Part shown: positions 44,638-53,908 of the stretch, piece after piece | How positions within the stretch are numbered: the first letter of the stretch is position 1 | How the letters are laid out: each line of letters begins with the position of its first letter | Assembly (NCBI GenBank): GCA_030604135.1 | Contig: JAUVWL010000003.1 | Span: 124,001 to 188,000 of the forward strand | Reading direction: 5' to 3' | Origin: Burkholderiales bacterium | Lineage (GTDB): Bacteria > Pseudomonadota > Gammaproteobacteria > Burkholderiales > Burkholderiaceae_C | DNA length: 64,000 bases | The notes under the pieces: generated by a model | Seen by the model: the letters and a program-made list of their open reading frames with translations, nothing else | Database searches by the model: none | Told to the model about the DNA's origin: nothing | Made by a program: the position numbers and the translations under genes

Positions 44638-45878
44638 TGCTGCCGCGCCGCCGGATCCTGCTGGGCGGCCTGGGGGCCTGCGCACTGTCTCCGATGGTGC
44701 AGGGTGCGTCGCCGCGTCGCGAAACGGTGCGCATGGCCTTCATCGACCCCTTGTCCGGTCCGGCGGCCGACGTCGGCCGCAATGGTCTGCGCAGCTGGCA
44801 GTTCATGGCAGAGCATGTCGGTGGCCAGGCCGCGCCCGATGTGCGCTTTCTTGTGGCGGGCTTTGACAACAAGGCCTCGCCCAGGGAAAGCGTCAACATG
44901 CTCAAGGCGGCCATCGACCAGGGGTTTCGCTACATCGTGCAGGGCAATGGCTCAGGGGTGGCGGCGGCTTTGTCGGCGACCATCACACGCCACAACCAGC
45001 AGCACCCCAACCGATCGGTGCTGTTCCTGAACTACGCGGCCATGGACCCCGCCCTGACGGCCGAACGCTGCAGCTTCTGGCATTTCCGGATCGATGCCGA
45101 TACGGCGATGAAGATGCGGGCCCTGGTGGGCTTCATGGCAGAACAGCCCGATCTGCGCACGGTCTACCTGATCAACCAGAACTACGCCCACGGTCAGCAG
45201 TTTGCCCGCTATTTCCGGGAAGAGGTCGAACGGCAGCAGCCCGACCTGGAGATCGTGGGCGAAGAACTGCACCCCTTGCTACAGGGGGTGGATTTTCGGC
45301 CCTATGTGCGCCGGCTGCGCGATTCGGGTGCCCAGGCGCTTGTCACGGGCAACTGGGGAGCCGACATGCGGGGTCTGGTGCGGGCCATGCAGGACGAAGA
45401 GCTCTATATCCCGGTGTTCGCCTACTACCCCGCGCTCAAGGGAACACCTCGTTTGCTGGCCCGCAGCGGCGACCGGCTGCCGGTGTATCAGGTGGCTTAC
45501 AACCACAGCAACCAGACCGGGCCTGTGGGAGAACTGGCGTCGGGTTTCCGACAGCGTTTTGGCGAAGAGCTGGTGACCTACGCCGCCTATGACGGTATGG
45601 TGATGCTCACCCAGGCCATGGCCTACAGCGGCTCCACCGATCCCCGTGATGTCGCTGCCCGTCTGAGCGGCATGGTGTTCCCCGGCTTCAACGGCCCTGT
45701 CCAGCTCCGGGCCGATGACCACCAGTTGCAAAAGGGCCTGTACATCTCGCGCTGGCAACCGGTGGACGCGCGCTACCCGCTTGACCTCGAAGGCACGGGT
45801 TATACCTTCGCCCCCGTGCAGTACGTCTCCGGTGCTGACCTGGCCACGCCTGTGCGATGCCAGATGCAGCGTCCGTGA
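44637..45878 (+). CDS. Branched-chain-type ABC substrate-binding protein 1 (Tat-like signal)
   Basis: 413 residues. The N-terminus [19 protein letters not shown] has a twin-arginine-like RRRILLGG, suggesting Tat export, and it ends in a signal-cleavage-like VQGAS. The mature part is a Peripla_BP_6 (LivJ-type) protein that is a close paralogue of the one at 46008. It overlaps the acyl-CoA synthetase stop. It may bind the same class of substrate as its paralogue. Confidence 0.87.
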   Translation: MLPRRRILLGGLGACALSPMVQGASPRRETVRMAFIDPLSGPAADVGRNGLRSWQFMAEHVGGQAAPDVRFLVAGFDNKASPRESVNMLKAAIDQGFRYIVQGNGSGVAAALSATITRHNQQHPNRSVLFLNYAAMDPALTAERCSFWHFRIDADTAMKMRALVGFMAEQPDLRTVYLINQNYAHGQQFARYFREEVERQQPDLEIVGEELHPLLQGVDFRPYVRRLRDSGAQALVTGNWGADMRGLVRAMQDEELYIPVFAYYPALKGTPRLLARSGDRLPVYQVAYNHSNQTGPVGELASGFRQRFGEELVTYAAYDGMVMLTQAMAYSGSTDPRDVAARLSGMVFPGFNGPVQLRADDHQLQKGLYISRWQPVDARYPLDLEGTGYTFAPVQYVSGADLATPVRCQMQRP

Positions 45879-46007
45879 ACGCAGTGCGTCGCGTGGGTGC
45901 CAGTCGCCTGTGTGATAGCCGCTAGGGCAATCCCTGAGTGCTGCGCTGCATCACGCTTGTAAGCTGCGCGTAATCGGTTTCAAACCCCGCCAACCCAGGA
46001 GACAACA

Positions 46008-47237
46008 ATGAAGCTTGCCTATCGATTCGTAGCCGGCGCAGCCGTGCTGGTCTGTGCTTTCGCCGCCCATGCCCAGAAAGGCGAAACTGTCAAGATTGCC
46101 TGGATTGACCCCCAGACCGGTCTGATGGGGCCGGTGGGCAACAACCAGCTCAAGAGCTGGCAGTTCTTTGCCGAGAAGTTTTCCCAGAACAACCCTGCCG
46201 GCGTGAAGTTCGAGGTGGTTGGATTCGACAACAAGCTCAGCCCGGCCGAGAGTGTGACCGCCATGCAGGCCGCCATTGACCAGGGCATCCGCTACATCGC
46301 TCAGGGCAACGGCTCTTCTGTCGCAGGCGCGCTGATCGATGCGGTCAACCGCCACAACAGCCGCAATCCGGGCAAGGAAGTGGTGTTCCTGAACTATGCT
46401 GCGGTGGACCCTGACTTCACCAACAGCAAGTGCAGCTTCTGGCACTTCCGCTTCGACGCCGACACCTCGATGAAGATGGAGGCGCTGACGACCTACATGA
46501 AGGACAAGGACGACGTGAAGAAGGTCTACCTGTTCAACCAGAACTATTCGCACGGGCACCAGGTCGCCAAGTACGCGAAAGAGAACCTCAAGCGCAAGCG
46601 CCCTGACATCGAAATCGTGGGCGAAGAGCTGCACCCGCTGGCCCAGGTGCGTGACTTTGCACCCTACATCGCCAAAATCCGTGCTTCTGGCGCCGACACC
46701 GTGATCACCGGCAACTGGGGCTCCGACCTGGCCCTGCTGGTCAAGGCCGCCAACGAGGCCGGCTACAACGGCAAGTTCTACACCTACTACACCGGCGTGA
46801 CCGGCACCCCCACCGCCCTCGGCACGGGTGGCGAGGGCCGCGTCTACCAGGTGGCGTACAACCACTACAACATGGGCGAGCCCATGAAGGGCTGGATGGC
46901 CGAGTTCAAGCAGCGCTTCAACGACGACATGTACACCGCCGCCATTCCCAACGTGTATGCCGCGCTGGGTGATGCCATGGCCAAGGCCAAGTCCACCGAT
47001 CCGGTCAAGGTGGCAGCGGCCATGTCGGGCCTGACGTTCAAGGGTTTCAATGGCGAGGTGGAAATGCGCCGGCTTGACCACCAGCTGCAGCAGCCGCTGT
47101 ACATCACCCGCTGGCAGAAAACCGACGCCAAGCATCCCTACAGCGCTGAGAACACCGGCATGACCCTGGTGCCTGTGGCCGAATACCCGGCCTACGTGGC
47201 CAGCACGCCGACCAGCTGCCAGATGCGCCGGCCCTGA
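46008..47237 (+). CDS. Branched-chain-type ABC substrate-binding protein 2
   Basis: 409 residues with a Sec signal peptide (cleavage near AHA-QKG). LivJ/Peripla_BP_6 fold; shared segments with the paralogue at 44637 include GFDNK, FWHFR, HGxQ, VGEELHPL and VITGNWG. It probably supplies substrate to the transporter encoded from 47403. Hairpins follow in the gap to the permease gene. The ligand is not known; the neighbouring acyl-CoA synthetase and beta-oxidation genes point to an organic acid rather than an amino acid. Confidence 0.9.
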   Translation: MKLAYRFVAGAAVLVCAFAAHAQKGETVKIAWIDPQTGLMGPVGNNQLKSWQFFAEKFSQNNPAGVKFEVVGFDNKLSPAESVTAMQAAIDQGIRYIAQGNGSSVAGALIDAVNRHNSRNPGKEVVFLNYAAVDPDFTNSKCSFWHFRFDADTSMKMEALTTYMKDKDDVKKVYLFNQNYSHGHQVAKYAKENLKRKRPDIEIVGEELHPLAQVRDFAPYIAKIRASGADTVITGNWGSDLALLVKAANEAGYNGKFYTYYTGVTGTPTALGTGGEGRVYQVAYNHYNMGEPMKGWMAEFKQRFNDDMYTAAIPNVYAALGDAMAKAKSTDPVKVAAAMSGLTFKGFNGEVEMRRLDHQLQQPLYITRWQKTDAKHPYSAENTGMTLVPVAEYPAYVASTPTSCQMRRP

Positions 47238-47244
47238 GTCGGGC

Positions 47245-47297
47245 GGGGAAGAAGGCTTTGCGCCTTCCCCCGTCCTTACGGCGGCACAATGGCCGCC
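47245..47297 (+). other. Two hairpins between the binding protein and permease genes
   Basis: GAAGGC-TTTGC-GCCTTC (47251-47267, extended by GGGG/CCCC) and GGCGGC-ACAATG-GCCGCC (47280-47297). No T-run follows. Such elements often lower expression of transporter genes relative to the binding protein. Confidence 0.6.
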
Positions 47298-47402
47298 GCA
47301 ATGCTTCCCGAACCGCAAGCCAGTCCACCCACCTACCGTGGGTGGCTGGTCTTGCACGTATGCCACCCAGGGGCCTGACACAGGCCCGGAGAGACACCAC
47401 CC

Positions 47403-48428
47403 ATGGAGTTCTACATCATCTCCATGCTCAACGGACTGAGCTACGGCCTGCTCCTGTTCATGTTGAGCTCGGGCCTGACCCTCATCTTCAGCATGATGGG
47501 CGTGCTCAATTTCGCCCACGCCAGTTTCTACATGGTCGGGGCCTACCTGGGCTACACGCTGACCCAGGTGGTGGGCTTCTGGCCGGCGTTGCTCATTGCG
47601 CCGATCGTCGTCGGTCTCATGGGGGCCCTTTTCGAACGCCTGAGCTTGCGCAAGGTCCACAAATACGGCCATGTGCCCGAGCTGCTGGTGACCTTCGGCC
47701 TGTCCTACATCATCCTGGAGCTGGTGCAACTCGTCTGGGGACGTACTGCGGTTGAGTTTCGCCCGACCGAAATCCTGCGAGGCCCTGCGTTCACCCTCAT
47801 CCACCATGCCGACGACAGCATGGGCTTCACCTGGGGTGCGGCCTCACCGGAGCTGTGCAGCGCTGCCGCCCAGGCCTTCTGCTCGCCGTTCCCGGCCACC
47901 CGTGCCTTCATGATGCTGGTGGCCGTCATCATGCTGCTGAGCGTCTGGCTGCTGCTGACGCGCACCCGCATCGGCCTGGTCATCCAGGCCGCCCTGACCC
48001 ACCCCGAGACGGTCGAGACGCTGGGTCACAACGTGCCGCGCGTGTTCATGCTGGTGTTCGGCGCCGGTACCGGCCTGGCCGGCCTGGCCGGGGTCATCGG
48101 CGGCAGCACCTTCATCACCGAGCCGGCCATGGCGCTCACGCTGGGGTCGCTCATCTTCGTGGTGGTTGTGGTGGGGGGGTTGGGCTCGCTCTCAGGGGCC
48201 TTCCTGGCGTCCATCATCATCGGTGTCGTTCAGACCTTTGCGGTCGCGCTCGACCATTCGCTCATCAGCCTGGTGCAGGGCCTGGGTCTGCAGCTGTCCG
48301 AGGGTTGGCAACAGAACAGCGTGCTGCGCCTGACCATTTCGCAGGTGGCGCCCATCCTGCCTTACCTGTTCCTCGTCCTGGTCCTGATCTTCCGGCCCAA
48401 GGGCCTGCTCGGAACGCGGGAGACTTGA
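47403..48428 (+). CDS. LivH-type branched-chain ABC transporter permease
   Basis: 341 residues with about eight membrane helices. The segment SGLTLIFSMMGVLNFAHASFYM is a LivH-type hallmark (shown by MMGVLNFAH). It ends one base before the LivM-type gene. Forms the membrane channel with the LivM-type subunit. Confidence 0.92.
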   Translation: MEFYIISMLNGLSYGLLLFMLSSGLTLIFSMMGVLNFAHASFYMVGAYLGYTLTQVVGFWPALLIAPIVVGLMGALFERLSLRKVHKYGHVPELLVTFGLSYIILELVQLVWGRTAVEFRPTEILRGPAFTLIHHADDSMGFTWGAASPELCSAAAQAFCSPFPATRAFMMLVAVIMLLSVWLLLTRTRIGLVIQAALTHPETVETLGHNVPRVFMLVFGAGTGLAGLAGVIGGSTFITEPAMALTLGSLIFVVVVVGGLGSLSGAFLASIIIGVVQTFAVALDHSLISLVQGLGLQLSEGWQQNSVLRLTISQVAPILPYLFLVLVLIFRPKGLLGTRET

Positions 48429-48429
48429 C

Positions 48430-49722
48430 ATGGCAGCAACACATTACCGATTCAAACCCTACAACGTCGGCCGCTGGGTCACCTGGACGCTGTTTGCCCT
48501 GCTGCTGCTGATGGCGCCAAAGGTGTTCACCAGCAACCTGTCGATCTCGATGCTGGCACAGATGGGCATTGCCATCATTGCCTGTCTGTCCTACAACATC
48601 CTGTTAGGACAGGGTGGCATGCTCAGCTTCGGCCATGCCGTCTACACGGGCCTGGGATCCTACATGGCCATCCATGCGCTGCTGCGGGTGTCCGAAGGCA
48701 TGATGAACATGCCGGTCAGCCTCATCCCCATTGTGGGCGGTCTGGCCGGTCTGGGTTTTGCTGTCCTGTTTGGCTACGTCACGACCAAGAAGGCCGGCAC
48801 GACCTTCGCCATGATCACGCTGGGCATCGGCGAGCTGGTGTTCGCCATGTCGCTGATGTTCTCCGAGTTCTTCGGTGGCGAGGCCGGCATCACCGCCGAC
48901 AGGGTGGTTGGCGACCCGGTCATGGGCATCAGCTACGGACCGAACGTCCAGGTCTATTACCTGATCGCGATCTACACCTTCGTCTGTGTGGCGCTCATGT
49001 TCGCCTTCACACGAACGCCTCTCGGACGCATACTCAACGCGGTGCGTGACAACCCGGAGCGTGTCGAGTTCATTGGCTACAACACGCAGATGGTGCGCTA
49101 CCTGGCGTTCATCATCGCGGGCTTCTTTGCCGGCATCTCGGGTGGCCTGGCGGCGATCCAGTTCGAGATCGTGACGGCCGAGGTGGTGGGCCCGATCCGC
49201 TCCGGCGGCTACCTGCTGTTCACCTTCCTGGGCGGTGCCACCTTCTTCTTCGGCCCCATCATCGGGGGTGTGCTGATGGTGCTGGCCTTTGTGCTGTTCT
49301 CCGAGATCACCAAGGCCTGGCTGCTCTACCTGGGCCTGATCTTCCTGTTCATGGTGATGTACGCGCCTGGCGGCATCGCCAGCCTGATCATGATGAACCT
49401 GCGGGTGGCCGCGTTCGGACGGCTGCGCGAGCTGTGGGTGAGCTACCTGGCCATGGCCGGCAGTGCCCTGGTCATGCTGGCCGGCGCGGGCGCGCTGATC
49501 GAGATGGTCTACCACCTGCAGCTGAGCACTGCCATGGGCGATACCGTGCGTTTCCTGGGTGTGCCACTGGACACCACCCGGTCCGACAGCTGGTTCGGCG
49601 GCGCCTTTGTCATGTTGACCGGGCTGGGCATCTTCGAAGTGGTGCGGCGCCGCTTCATGGCGCACTGGTCCGAAATCCAGACCGACATCGAAAAAGAGAT
49701 CAAGCGCCGGGAGACCGAATGA
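48430..49722 (+). CDS. LivM-type branched-chain ABC transporter permease
   Basis: 430 residues, longer than typical LivM because of an extra C-terminal hydrophobic part (about residues 330-410). The conserved GQGGMLSFGHAVYTGLGSY region is of LivM type. The last bases overlap the ATPase start (ATGA). Confidence 0.9.
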   Translation: MAATHYRFKPYNVGRWVTWTLFALLLLMAPKVFTSNLSISMLAQMGIAIIACLSYNILLGQGGMLSFGHAVYTGLGSYMAIHALLRVSEGMMNMPVSLIPIVGGLAGLGFAVLFGYVTTKKAGTTFAMITLGIGELVFAMSLMFSEFFGGEAGITADRVVGDPVMGISYGPNVQVYYLIAIYTFVCVALMFAFTRTPLGRILNAVRDNPERVEFIGYNTQMVRYLAFIIAGFFAGISGGLAAIQFEIVTAEVVGPIRSGGYLLFTFLGGATFFFGPIIGGVLMVLAFVLFSEITKAWLLYLGLIFLFMVMYAPGGIASLIMMNLRVAAFGRLRELWVSYLAMAGSALVMLAGAGALIEMVYHLQLSTAMGDTVRFLGVPLDTTRSDSWFGGAFVMLTGLGIFEVVRRRFMAHWSEIQTDIEKEIKRRETE

Positions 49723-50561
49723 GCCACGTGCACCCTGAACCGACGCCGCAGGCGCGGCACTATGACGAGTCCATCAGCCATGTGGCACCGGGTGGCTATG
49801 CCCTGGAGCTGCGCAATCTGCGCAAGAGCTTCGGCAAGACCGAGATCATCCGCGGCGTCGACCTGGCGGTTCGCCGGGGCGAGCGTGTGGCCATCATCGG
49901 CCCCAATGGCGCTGGCAAGTCCACCCTGTTCAACCTGATCTCGGGCCGCTTTGCCCCCACCAGCGGCGAGGTGCTGCTGGAGGGCCAGCGCATCGATGGC
50001 AAGAAGCCCTACCAGATCAACCGCCTGGGTCTCTCGCGCAGTTTCCAGATCACCAACATCTTCCCCAAGCTCAGCGTGTTCGAGAACCTGCGCTGTGGCG
50101 TGCTGTGGAGCCTGGGCTACCGTTACACGCTGTTCCGCTTCCTGGCCGACCTGGACGATGCCAACGAGCGCGCCGAGCAGCTCATGCGCATGATCCGGCT
50201 GGACAAGAAACGCGACACCCTGGCCATGAACCTGACCTACGCCGAGCAGCGCGCGCTGGAGGTCGGCATCACCATCGGAGGCGGGGCGGGTGTGGTGTTG
50301 CTCGACGAACCCACGGCCGGCATGAGCAAGAGCGAGACGGGTCGTTTCATCGACCTGATCCGCGAAGTGACCGTCGGCAAGACGCTGCTGACGGTGGAGC
50401 ACGACATGGGGGTGGTGTTCGGCCTGGCCGACAAGATCGCGGTGGTGGTCTATGGTGAGGTGATTGCCTTCGACACGCCCGAGGCGGTGCGTGCCAACGA
50501 AAAGGTGCAGGAGGCCTACCTGGGCTCCGTGCTGGCCGACCAGCAAGCCGACGGCCACTGA
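49719..50561 (+). CDS. LivG-type ABC transporter ATP-binding protein
   Basis: 280 residues. Walker A GPNGAGKST, an unusual signature region (MNLTYAEQRALEVG) and Walker B VVLLDEPTAGM place it in the LivG group. The first ~30 residues form an N-terminal extension. Its ATG overlaps the permease stop in an ATGA. The longer frame from 49434 is a shadow of the permease. Confidence 0.9.
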   Translation: MSHVHPEPTPQARHYDESISHVAPGGYALELRNLRKSFGKTEIIRGVDLAVRRGERVAIIGPNGAGKSTLFNLISGRFAPTSGEVLLEGQRIDGKKPYQINRLGLSRSFQITNIFPKLSVFENLRCGVLWSLGYRYTLFRFLADLDDANERAEQLMRMIRLDKKRDTLAMNLTYAEQRALEVGITIGGGAGVVLLDEPTAGMSKSETGRFIDLIREVTVGKTLLTVEHDMGVVFGLADKIAVVVYGEVIAFDTPEAVRANEKVQEAYLGSVLADQQADGH

Positions 50562-50574
50562 AGAAAGGGACCCC

Positions 50575-51270
50575 ATGCTCGATATCCACAACCTGCAGGC
50601 CTATTACGGCAAGAGTCACGTGCTCCACGGCGTGTCCTTCCAGGTCGGCAAAGGCGAAATCGTGGCTCTCCTCGGTCGCAACGGGTCGGGTCGCTCGACC
50701 ACGGCCAAGGCCATCATGGGCCTGGTTGATGCCACTGGCGAGGTCCAGTGGCAGGGCAAGGCCATCCTGGGCAAGAAGCCCTTCGAAATTGCCCACCTGG
50801 GCCTGGGCTACGTGCCCGAGAACCGCGACATCTTTCCGAAACTCACGGTGCACCAGAACCTGCTGCTGGGCCAGAAGGGCAGCGGCAAGGGCAGCCGATG
50901 GAGCTTCGACGACATGTACGGCATGTTTCCCAGGCTCAAGGAGCGCCAGCACACCGAAGCCGGCGTGCTCTCGGGTGGTGAGCAACAGATGCTCACCTTG
51001 TGCCGCACCCTGATGGGCGACCCGGACCTGATCATCATCGATGAGCCAACTGAGGGCCTGGCCCCCAAGATCGTGGAGCTCGTGGCCGAATACCTGCAGC
51101 AACTCAAGGCCCGTGGGGTCTCGGTGTTGCTGATTGAACAGAAACTGACCATTGCGCTGAGCATTTCAGACCGTGTGCTGGTCATGGGGCATGGCAGCAT
51201 CGTTTTCGAAGGCACCCCCGAGAGCCTGCGCGCCGATCCTTACACCCGCAAAGAATGGCTGGAGGTGTGA
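50575..51270 (+). CDS. LivF-type ABC transporter ATP-binding protein with Walker A Lys-to-Arg
   Basis: 231 residues. Signature LSGGEQQM and Walker B IIIDEPTEGL are intact, but Walker A reads GRNGSGRST with Arg at residue 40 in place of the invariant Lys (codon CGC). The rest of the protein, including the H-loop region, is normal for LivF. It starts 13 bases after the LivG-type gene and ends the transporter operon. Either this is a subfamily feature or the half-site is impaired and LivG carries the ATP hydrolysis. Confidence 0.9.
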   Translation: MLDIHNLQAYYGKSHVLHGVSFQVGKGEIVALLGRNGSGRSTTAKAIMGLVDATGEVQWQGKAILGKKPFEIAHLGLGYVPENRDIFPKLTVHQNLLLGQKGSGKGSRWSFDDMYGMFPRLKERQHTEAGVLSGGEQQMLTLCRTLMGDPDLIIIDEPTEGLAPKIVELVAEYLQQLKARGVSVLLIEQKLTIALSISDRVLVMGHGSIVFEGTPESLRADPYTRKEWLEV

Positions 51271-51573
51271 ACGCCCCCACGCGCCGCGCAACTGCCGTCA
51301 CTCCCGCGTACGTTTTCCGCACATGAGCAACTTCCGTCACCCCCGTGTACGTCATAGGCACATGAGCAGCTCCCGTCACTCCCGCGCAGGCGGGAGTCCA
51401 TGCTGTCCGAGTGCAGGGCCCAGGCTGGCATGGATTCCCGCGTTTGCGGGAATGACGAGTGCTACGGGAATGACGGCTGTCGAGGGCATCACGGCTGCAG
51501 AGAGAGTGGTGGATGGGGCGGCATGACGCGCCGCGCCCGGATGGCACATTGACTCACAAGCGACAAGTGGCCC

Positions 51574-51601
51574 TTGCCGCAGCGCACAAAATTCCTAAAA
51601 T
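51574..51601 (+). promoter_or_regulatory. Sigma70-like promoter of the beta-oxidation gene set
   Basis: TTGCCG (51574-51579), 16-base spacer, TAAAAT (51596-51601). The palindromic operator starts at the very next base, so bound repressor would cover the start site. Confidence 0.55.
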
Positions 51602-51615
51602 CGCACGACCGTTCG
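51602..51615. promoter_or_regulatory. 14-bp palindromic operator upstream of the fad-type gene
   Basis: CGCACGACCGTTCG differs by one base from the site at 42954-42967. It abuts the candidate -10 at 51596-51601, ideal for repression. Confidence 0.68.
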
Positions 51616-51661
51616 TTTTTTCAGTCGATGGCCCGCCATCGATCCACACCGAGGAGATTTC

Positions 51662-53770
51662 ATGACCGCTGAGTACCAGGTTCACGGCGACGTGGCCGTC
51701 ATCACGCTGAACAACCCGCCGGTCAACGGCCTGGGTCTGTCCACCCGCCAGGCCATCGTCGATGGCCTGGAGAAGGCCGAGAACGACCCGGCTGTCAAGG
51801 CGATCGTGCTCACGGGCGCCGGCAAGGCATTCTCGGGCGGCGCCGACATCCGAGAGTTCGGCACACCCAAGGCGATCCAGGAGCCCAACCTGCTGTCGGT
51901 CATTGTGCGGGTGGAGAACACCACCAAGCCGGTCGTGGCGGCCATCCACAGCGTCTGCATGGGCGGCGGGCTGGAGCTGGCGCTGGGTGCGCACTACCGC
52001 ATTGCGGCGCCGGGTTGCAACGTGGCACTGCCCGAGGTCAAGCTGGGCCTGATCCCCGGTGCCGGCGGCACGCAGCGTCTGCCGCGCGTGCTGGGCGTCG
52101 AGCCCGCCCTGAACATGATCGTCAGCGGTGAGCCGGTCAAGAGCGAGATGCTGGCCCAGTTGCCCGGTCAGAAGCTGTTCGACAAGCTGGCCGCCTCTCC
52201 CGAATCCCTGGCTGAAGAAGCCCTGGCCTTCGCCCGCGAGATGGCGGGCAGGCACGCCGACGGTTCGGCCTTCCCGCTGGTGCGCAACCTGCCCTGCAAG
52301 CACAAGGACGGCGACGCCTACTTCCAGTTCGCACGCAACATGGTCAAGGGCATGAGCAAGAACTTCCCGGCCCCCGCCAAGTGCGTGGACGCCGTGGAAG
52401 CCGCGACCAAGAAGAAGTTTGCCGACGGCATGGCCTTCGAGCGCGAGATCTTCATCAACCTGATGTGGACGTCCGAGTGCCGTTCGCTGCGCCACCTGTT
52501 CACTGCAGAGCGCGCCGCCAGCAAGATCCCCGACGTGCCGGAAGACACGCCGCAGCGCAAGATCGAGAAGGTCGCCGTCATTGGAGCCGGCACCATGGGC
52601 GGCGGCATTTCCATGAACTTCCTGAACGCCGGCATTCCGGTCACCATCATCGAGATGAAGCAGGAAGCGCTGGATCGCGGCATCGGCGTCATCCGCAAGA
52701 ACTACGAGGCCCAGGTCAAGAAGGGCAAGCTCAAGCAGGACAAGTACGACCAGCGCATGTCCCTGCTGAGCACCACCCTGAGCTACGACGACATCAAGGA
52801 CGCTGACCTGGTGATCGAGGCCGTGTTCGAGGACATGGGTGTCAAGGAAACCGTGTTCAGGAAGCTGGACGAGGTGATGAAGCCCGGGGCTATCCTGGCG
52901 TCCAACACCTCGACGCTGGACGTCAACAAGATTGCCAGCTTCACCCAGCGTCCGCAGGACGTGGTGGGCCTGCACTTCTTCAGCCCGGCCAACGTCATGA
53001 AGCTGCTGGAGGTGGTGCGTGGTGACGCCACCGCCAAGGACGTCATGGCCACGGTCATGACCCTTGCGAAGAAGATCAAGAAGGTGGCGGTGGTCTCGGG
53101 CGTCTGCGACGGTTTCATCGGCAACCGCATGATCGAGCAGTACGGCCGCCAGGGCGGCTTCCTGCTGGACGAGGGCTGCACCCCGGAGCAGGTTGACAAG
53201 GCGATCGAGAAGTTCGGTTTTGCCATGGGTCCGTTCCGCATGGGCGACCTGGCCGGCAACGACATCGGCTGGGCCATCCGCAAGCGCCGCTATGTCGAGA
53301 AGCCGGACATGAAGTACAGCAAGACAGCCGACCTGCTGTGCGAGAAGGGCCGCTTCGGCCAGAAGGTGGGCAAGGGCTGGTACGACTACGTGCCCGGCAA
53401 ACGCGACGCCATCCCGAACGCCGAGGTGGTGGCCATGATCGAAGAACACCGCAAGGCCCTGGGCATCACGCCGCGCAAGATCTCCGACGAAGAGATCGTG
53501 CAGCGCCTGGTGTTCAGCCTGGTCAACGAAGCCGCGCACATCCTGGAAGAGGGCATCGCCAACAAGGCCAGCGACATCGACGTGGTCTATATCTTCGGCT
53601 ACGGCTTCCCGGTGCACCGCGGCGGCCCGCTGAACTACGCCAACGAGGTCGGCCTGTTCAACGTGGTCCAGGCCATGAAGCGCTTTGCGAAGAACCCGCT
53701 GGACGATGCGAAGTTCTGGGAGCCGGCGCCGCTGCTGGCCCGCCTCGCCGCCGAAGGCAAGACCTTCTGA
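51662..53770 (+). CDS. Enoyl-CoA hydratase / 3-hydroxyacyl-CoA dehydrogenase, bifunctional
   Basis: 702 residues. An N-terminal crotonase domain (about 1-190) has GGADIREF and the PEVKLGLIPGAGG motif. The NAD-binding 3-hydroxyacyl-CoA dehydrogenase domain starts at GAGTMGGGI (about 308-316), with the C-terminal HAD domain after residue ~490. It does the hydration and oxidation steps of beta-oxidation. First gene of the operon behind the palindromic operator. Size fits the FadJ/peroxisomal-type bifunctional enzymes. Confidence 0.94.
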   Translation: MTAEYQVHGDVAVITLNNPPVNGLGLSTRQAIVDGLEKAENDPAVKAIVLTGAGKAFSGGADIREFGTPKAIQEPNLLSVIVRVENTTKPVVAAIHSVCMGGGLELALGAHYRIAAPGCNVALPEVKLGLIPGAGGTQRLPRVLGVEPALNMIVSGEPVKSEMLAQLPGQKLFDKLAASPESLAEEALAFAREMAGRHADGSAFPLVRNLPCKHKDGDAYFQFARNMVKGMSKNFPAPAKCVDAVEAATKKKFADGMAFEREIFINLMWTSECRSLRHLFTAERAASKIPDVPEDTPQRKIEKVAVIGAGTMGGGISMNFLNAGIPVTIIEMKQEALDRGIGVIRKNYEAQVKKGKLKQDKYDQRMSLLSTTLSYDDIKDADLVIEAVFEDMGVKETVFRKLDEVMKPGAILASNTSTLDVNKIASFTQRPQDVVGLHFFSPANVMKLLEVVRGDATAKDVMATVMTLAKKIKKVAVVSGVCDGFIGNRMIEQYGRQGGFLLDEGCTPEQVDKAIEKFGFAMGPFRMGDLAGNDIGWAIRKRRYVEKPDMKYSKTADLLCEKGRFGQKVGKGWYDYVPGKRDAIPNAEVVAMIEEHRKALGITPRKISDEEIVQRLVFSLVNEAAHILEEGIANKASDIDVVYIFGYGFPVHRGGPLNYANEVGLFNVVQAMKRFAKNPLDDAKFWEPAPLLARLAAEGKTF

Positions 53771-53781
53771 GGAAATGAACG

Positions 53782-53859
53782 CCCCCCTGCGCCGCTTCGC
53801 GTCTTCCCCCCTTGAGGGGGGACGCTCCCTGTGGCCCGGCAAAGCCGGTTCCACGGGAG
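53782..53859 (+). repeat. Dispersed G+C-rich repeat, family A, copy 3
   Basis: CCCCCCTGCGCCGCTTCGCG start, CCCCC/GGGGGG arm and GGCAAAGCCGGTTCCACGG end. It fills the gap between the bifunctional enzyme and thiolase genes. Confidence 0.85.
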
Positions 53860-53908
53860 CCCTGCACTGTGCAGCCTCGCTCAACCAAGATTTCATCAGG
53901 AATCCATC

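Larger units (their letters stand above)
51271..51661. repeat. Intergenic repeat region: 39-bp tandem units and REP palindromes
   Basis: Three units with a 39-base period start at 51295, 51334 and 51373. Units 1 and 2 share 31 of 39 bases and contain CACATGAGCA; unit 3 begins alike and then becomes a REP half-site. Palindromes ACTCCCGC-GCAG-GCGGGAGT (51378-51397) and ATTCCCGC-GTTT-GCGGGAAT (51434-51453) follow. The last ~90 bases contain the promoter and operator of the next gene. No other gene seen. Confidence 0.8.

Noticed and set aside
44637..47237. The two binding-protein genes as a recent tandem duplication or a frameshifted single gene
   Set aside because: Both are full length with separate signals and starts and are well diverged, so they are old, separate paralogues.
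51295..51411. Three regularly spaced units, considered as a small CRISPR array
   Set aside because: The units are contiguous tandem repeats with no unique spacers, units 1 and 2 differ at 8 of 39 bases, and no cas genes are nearby.
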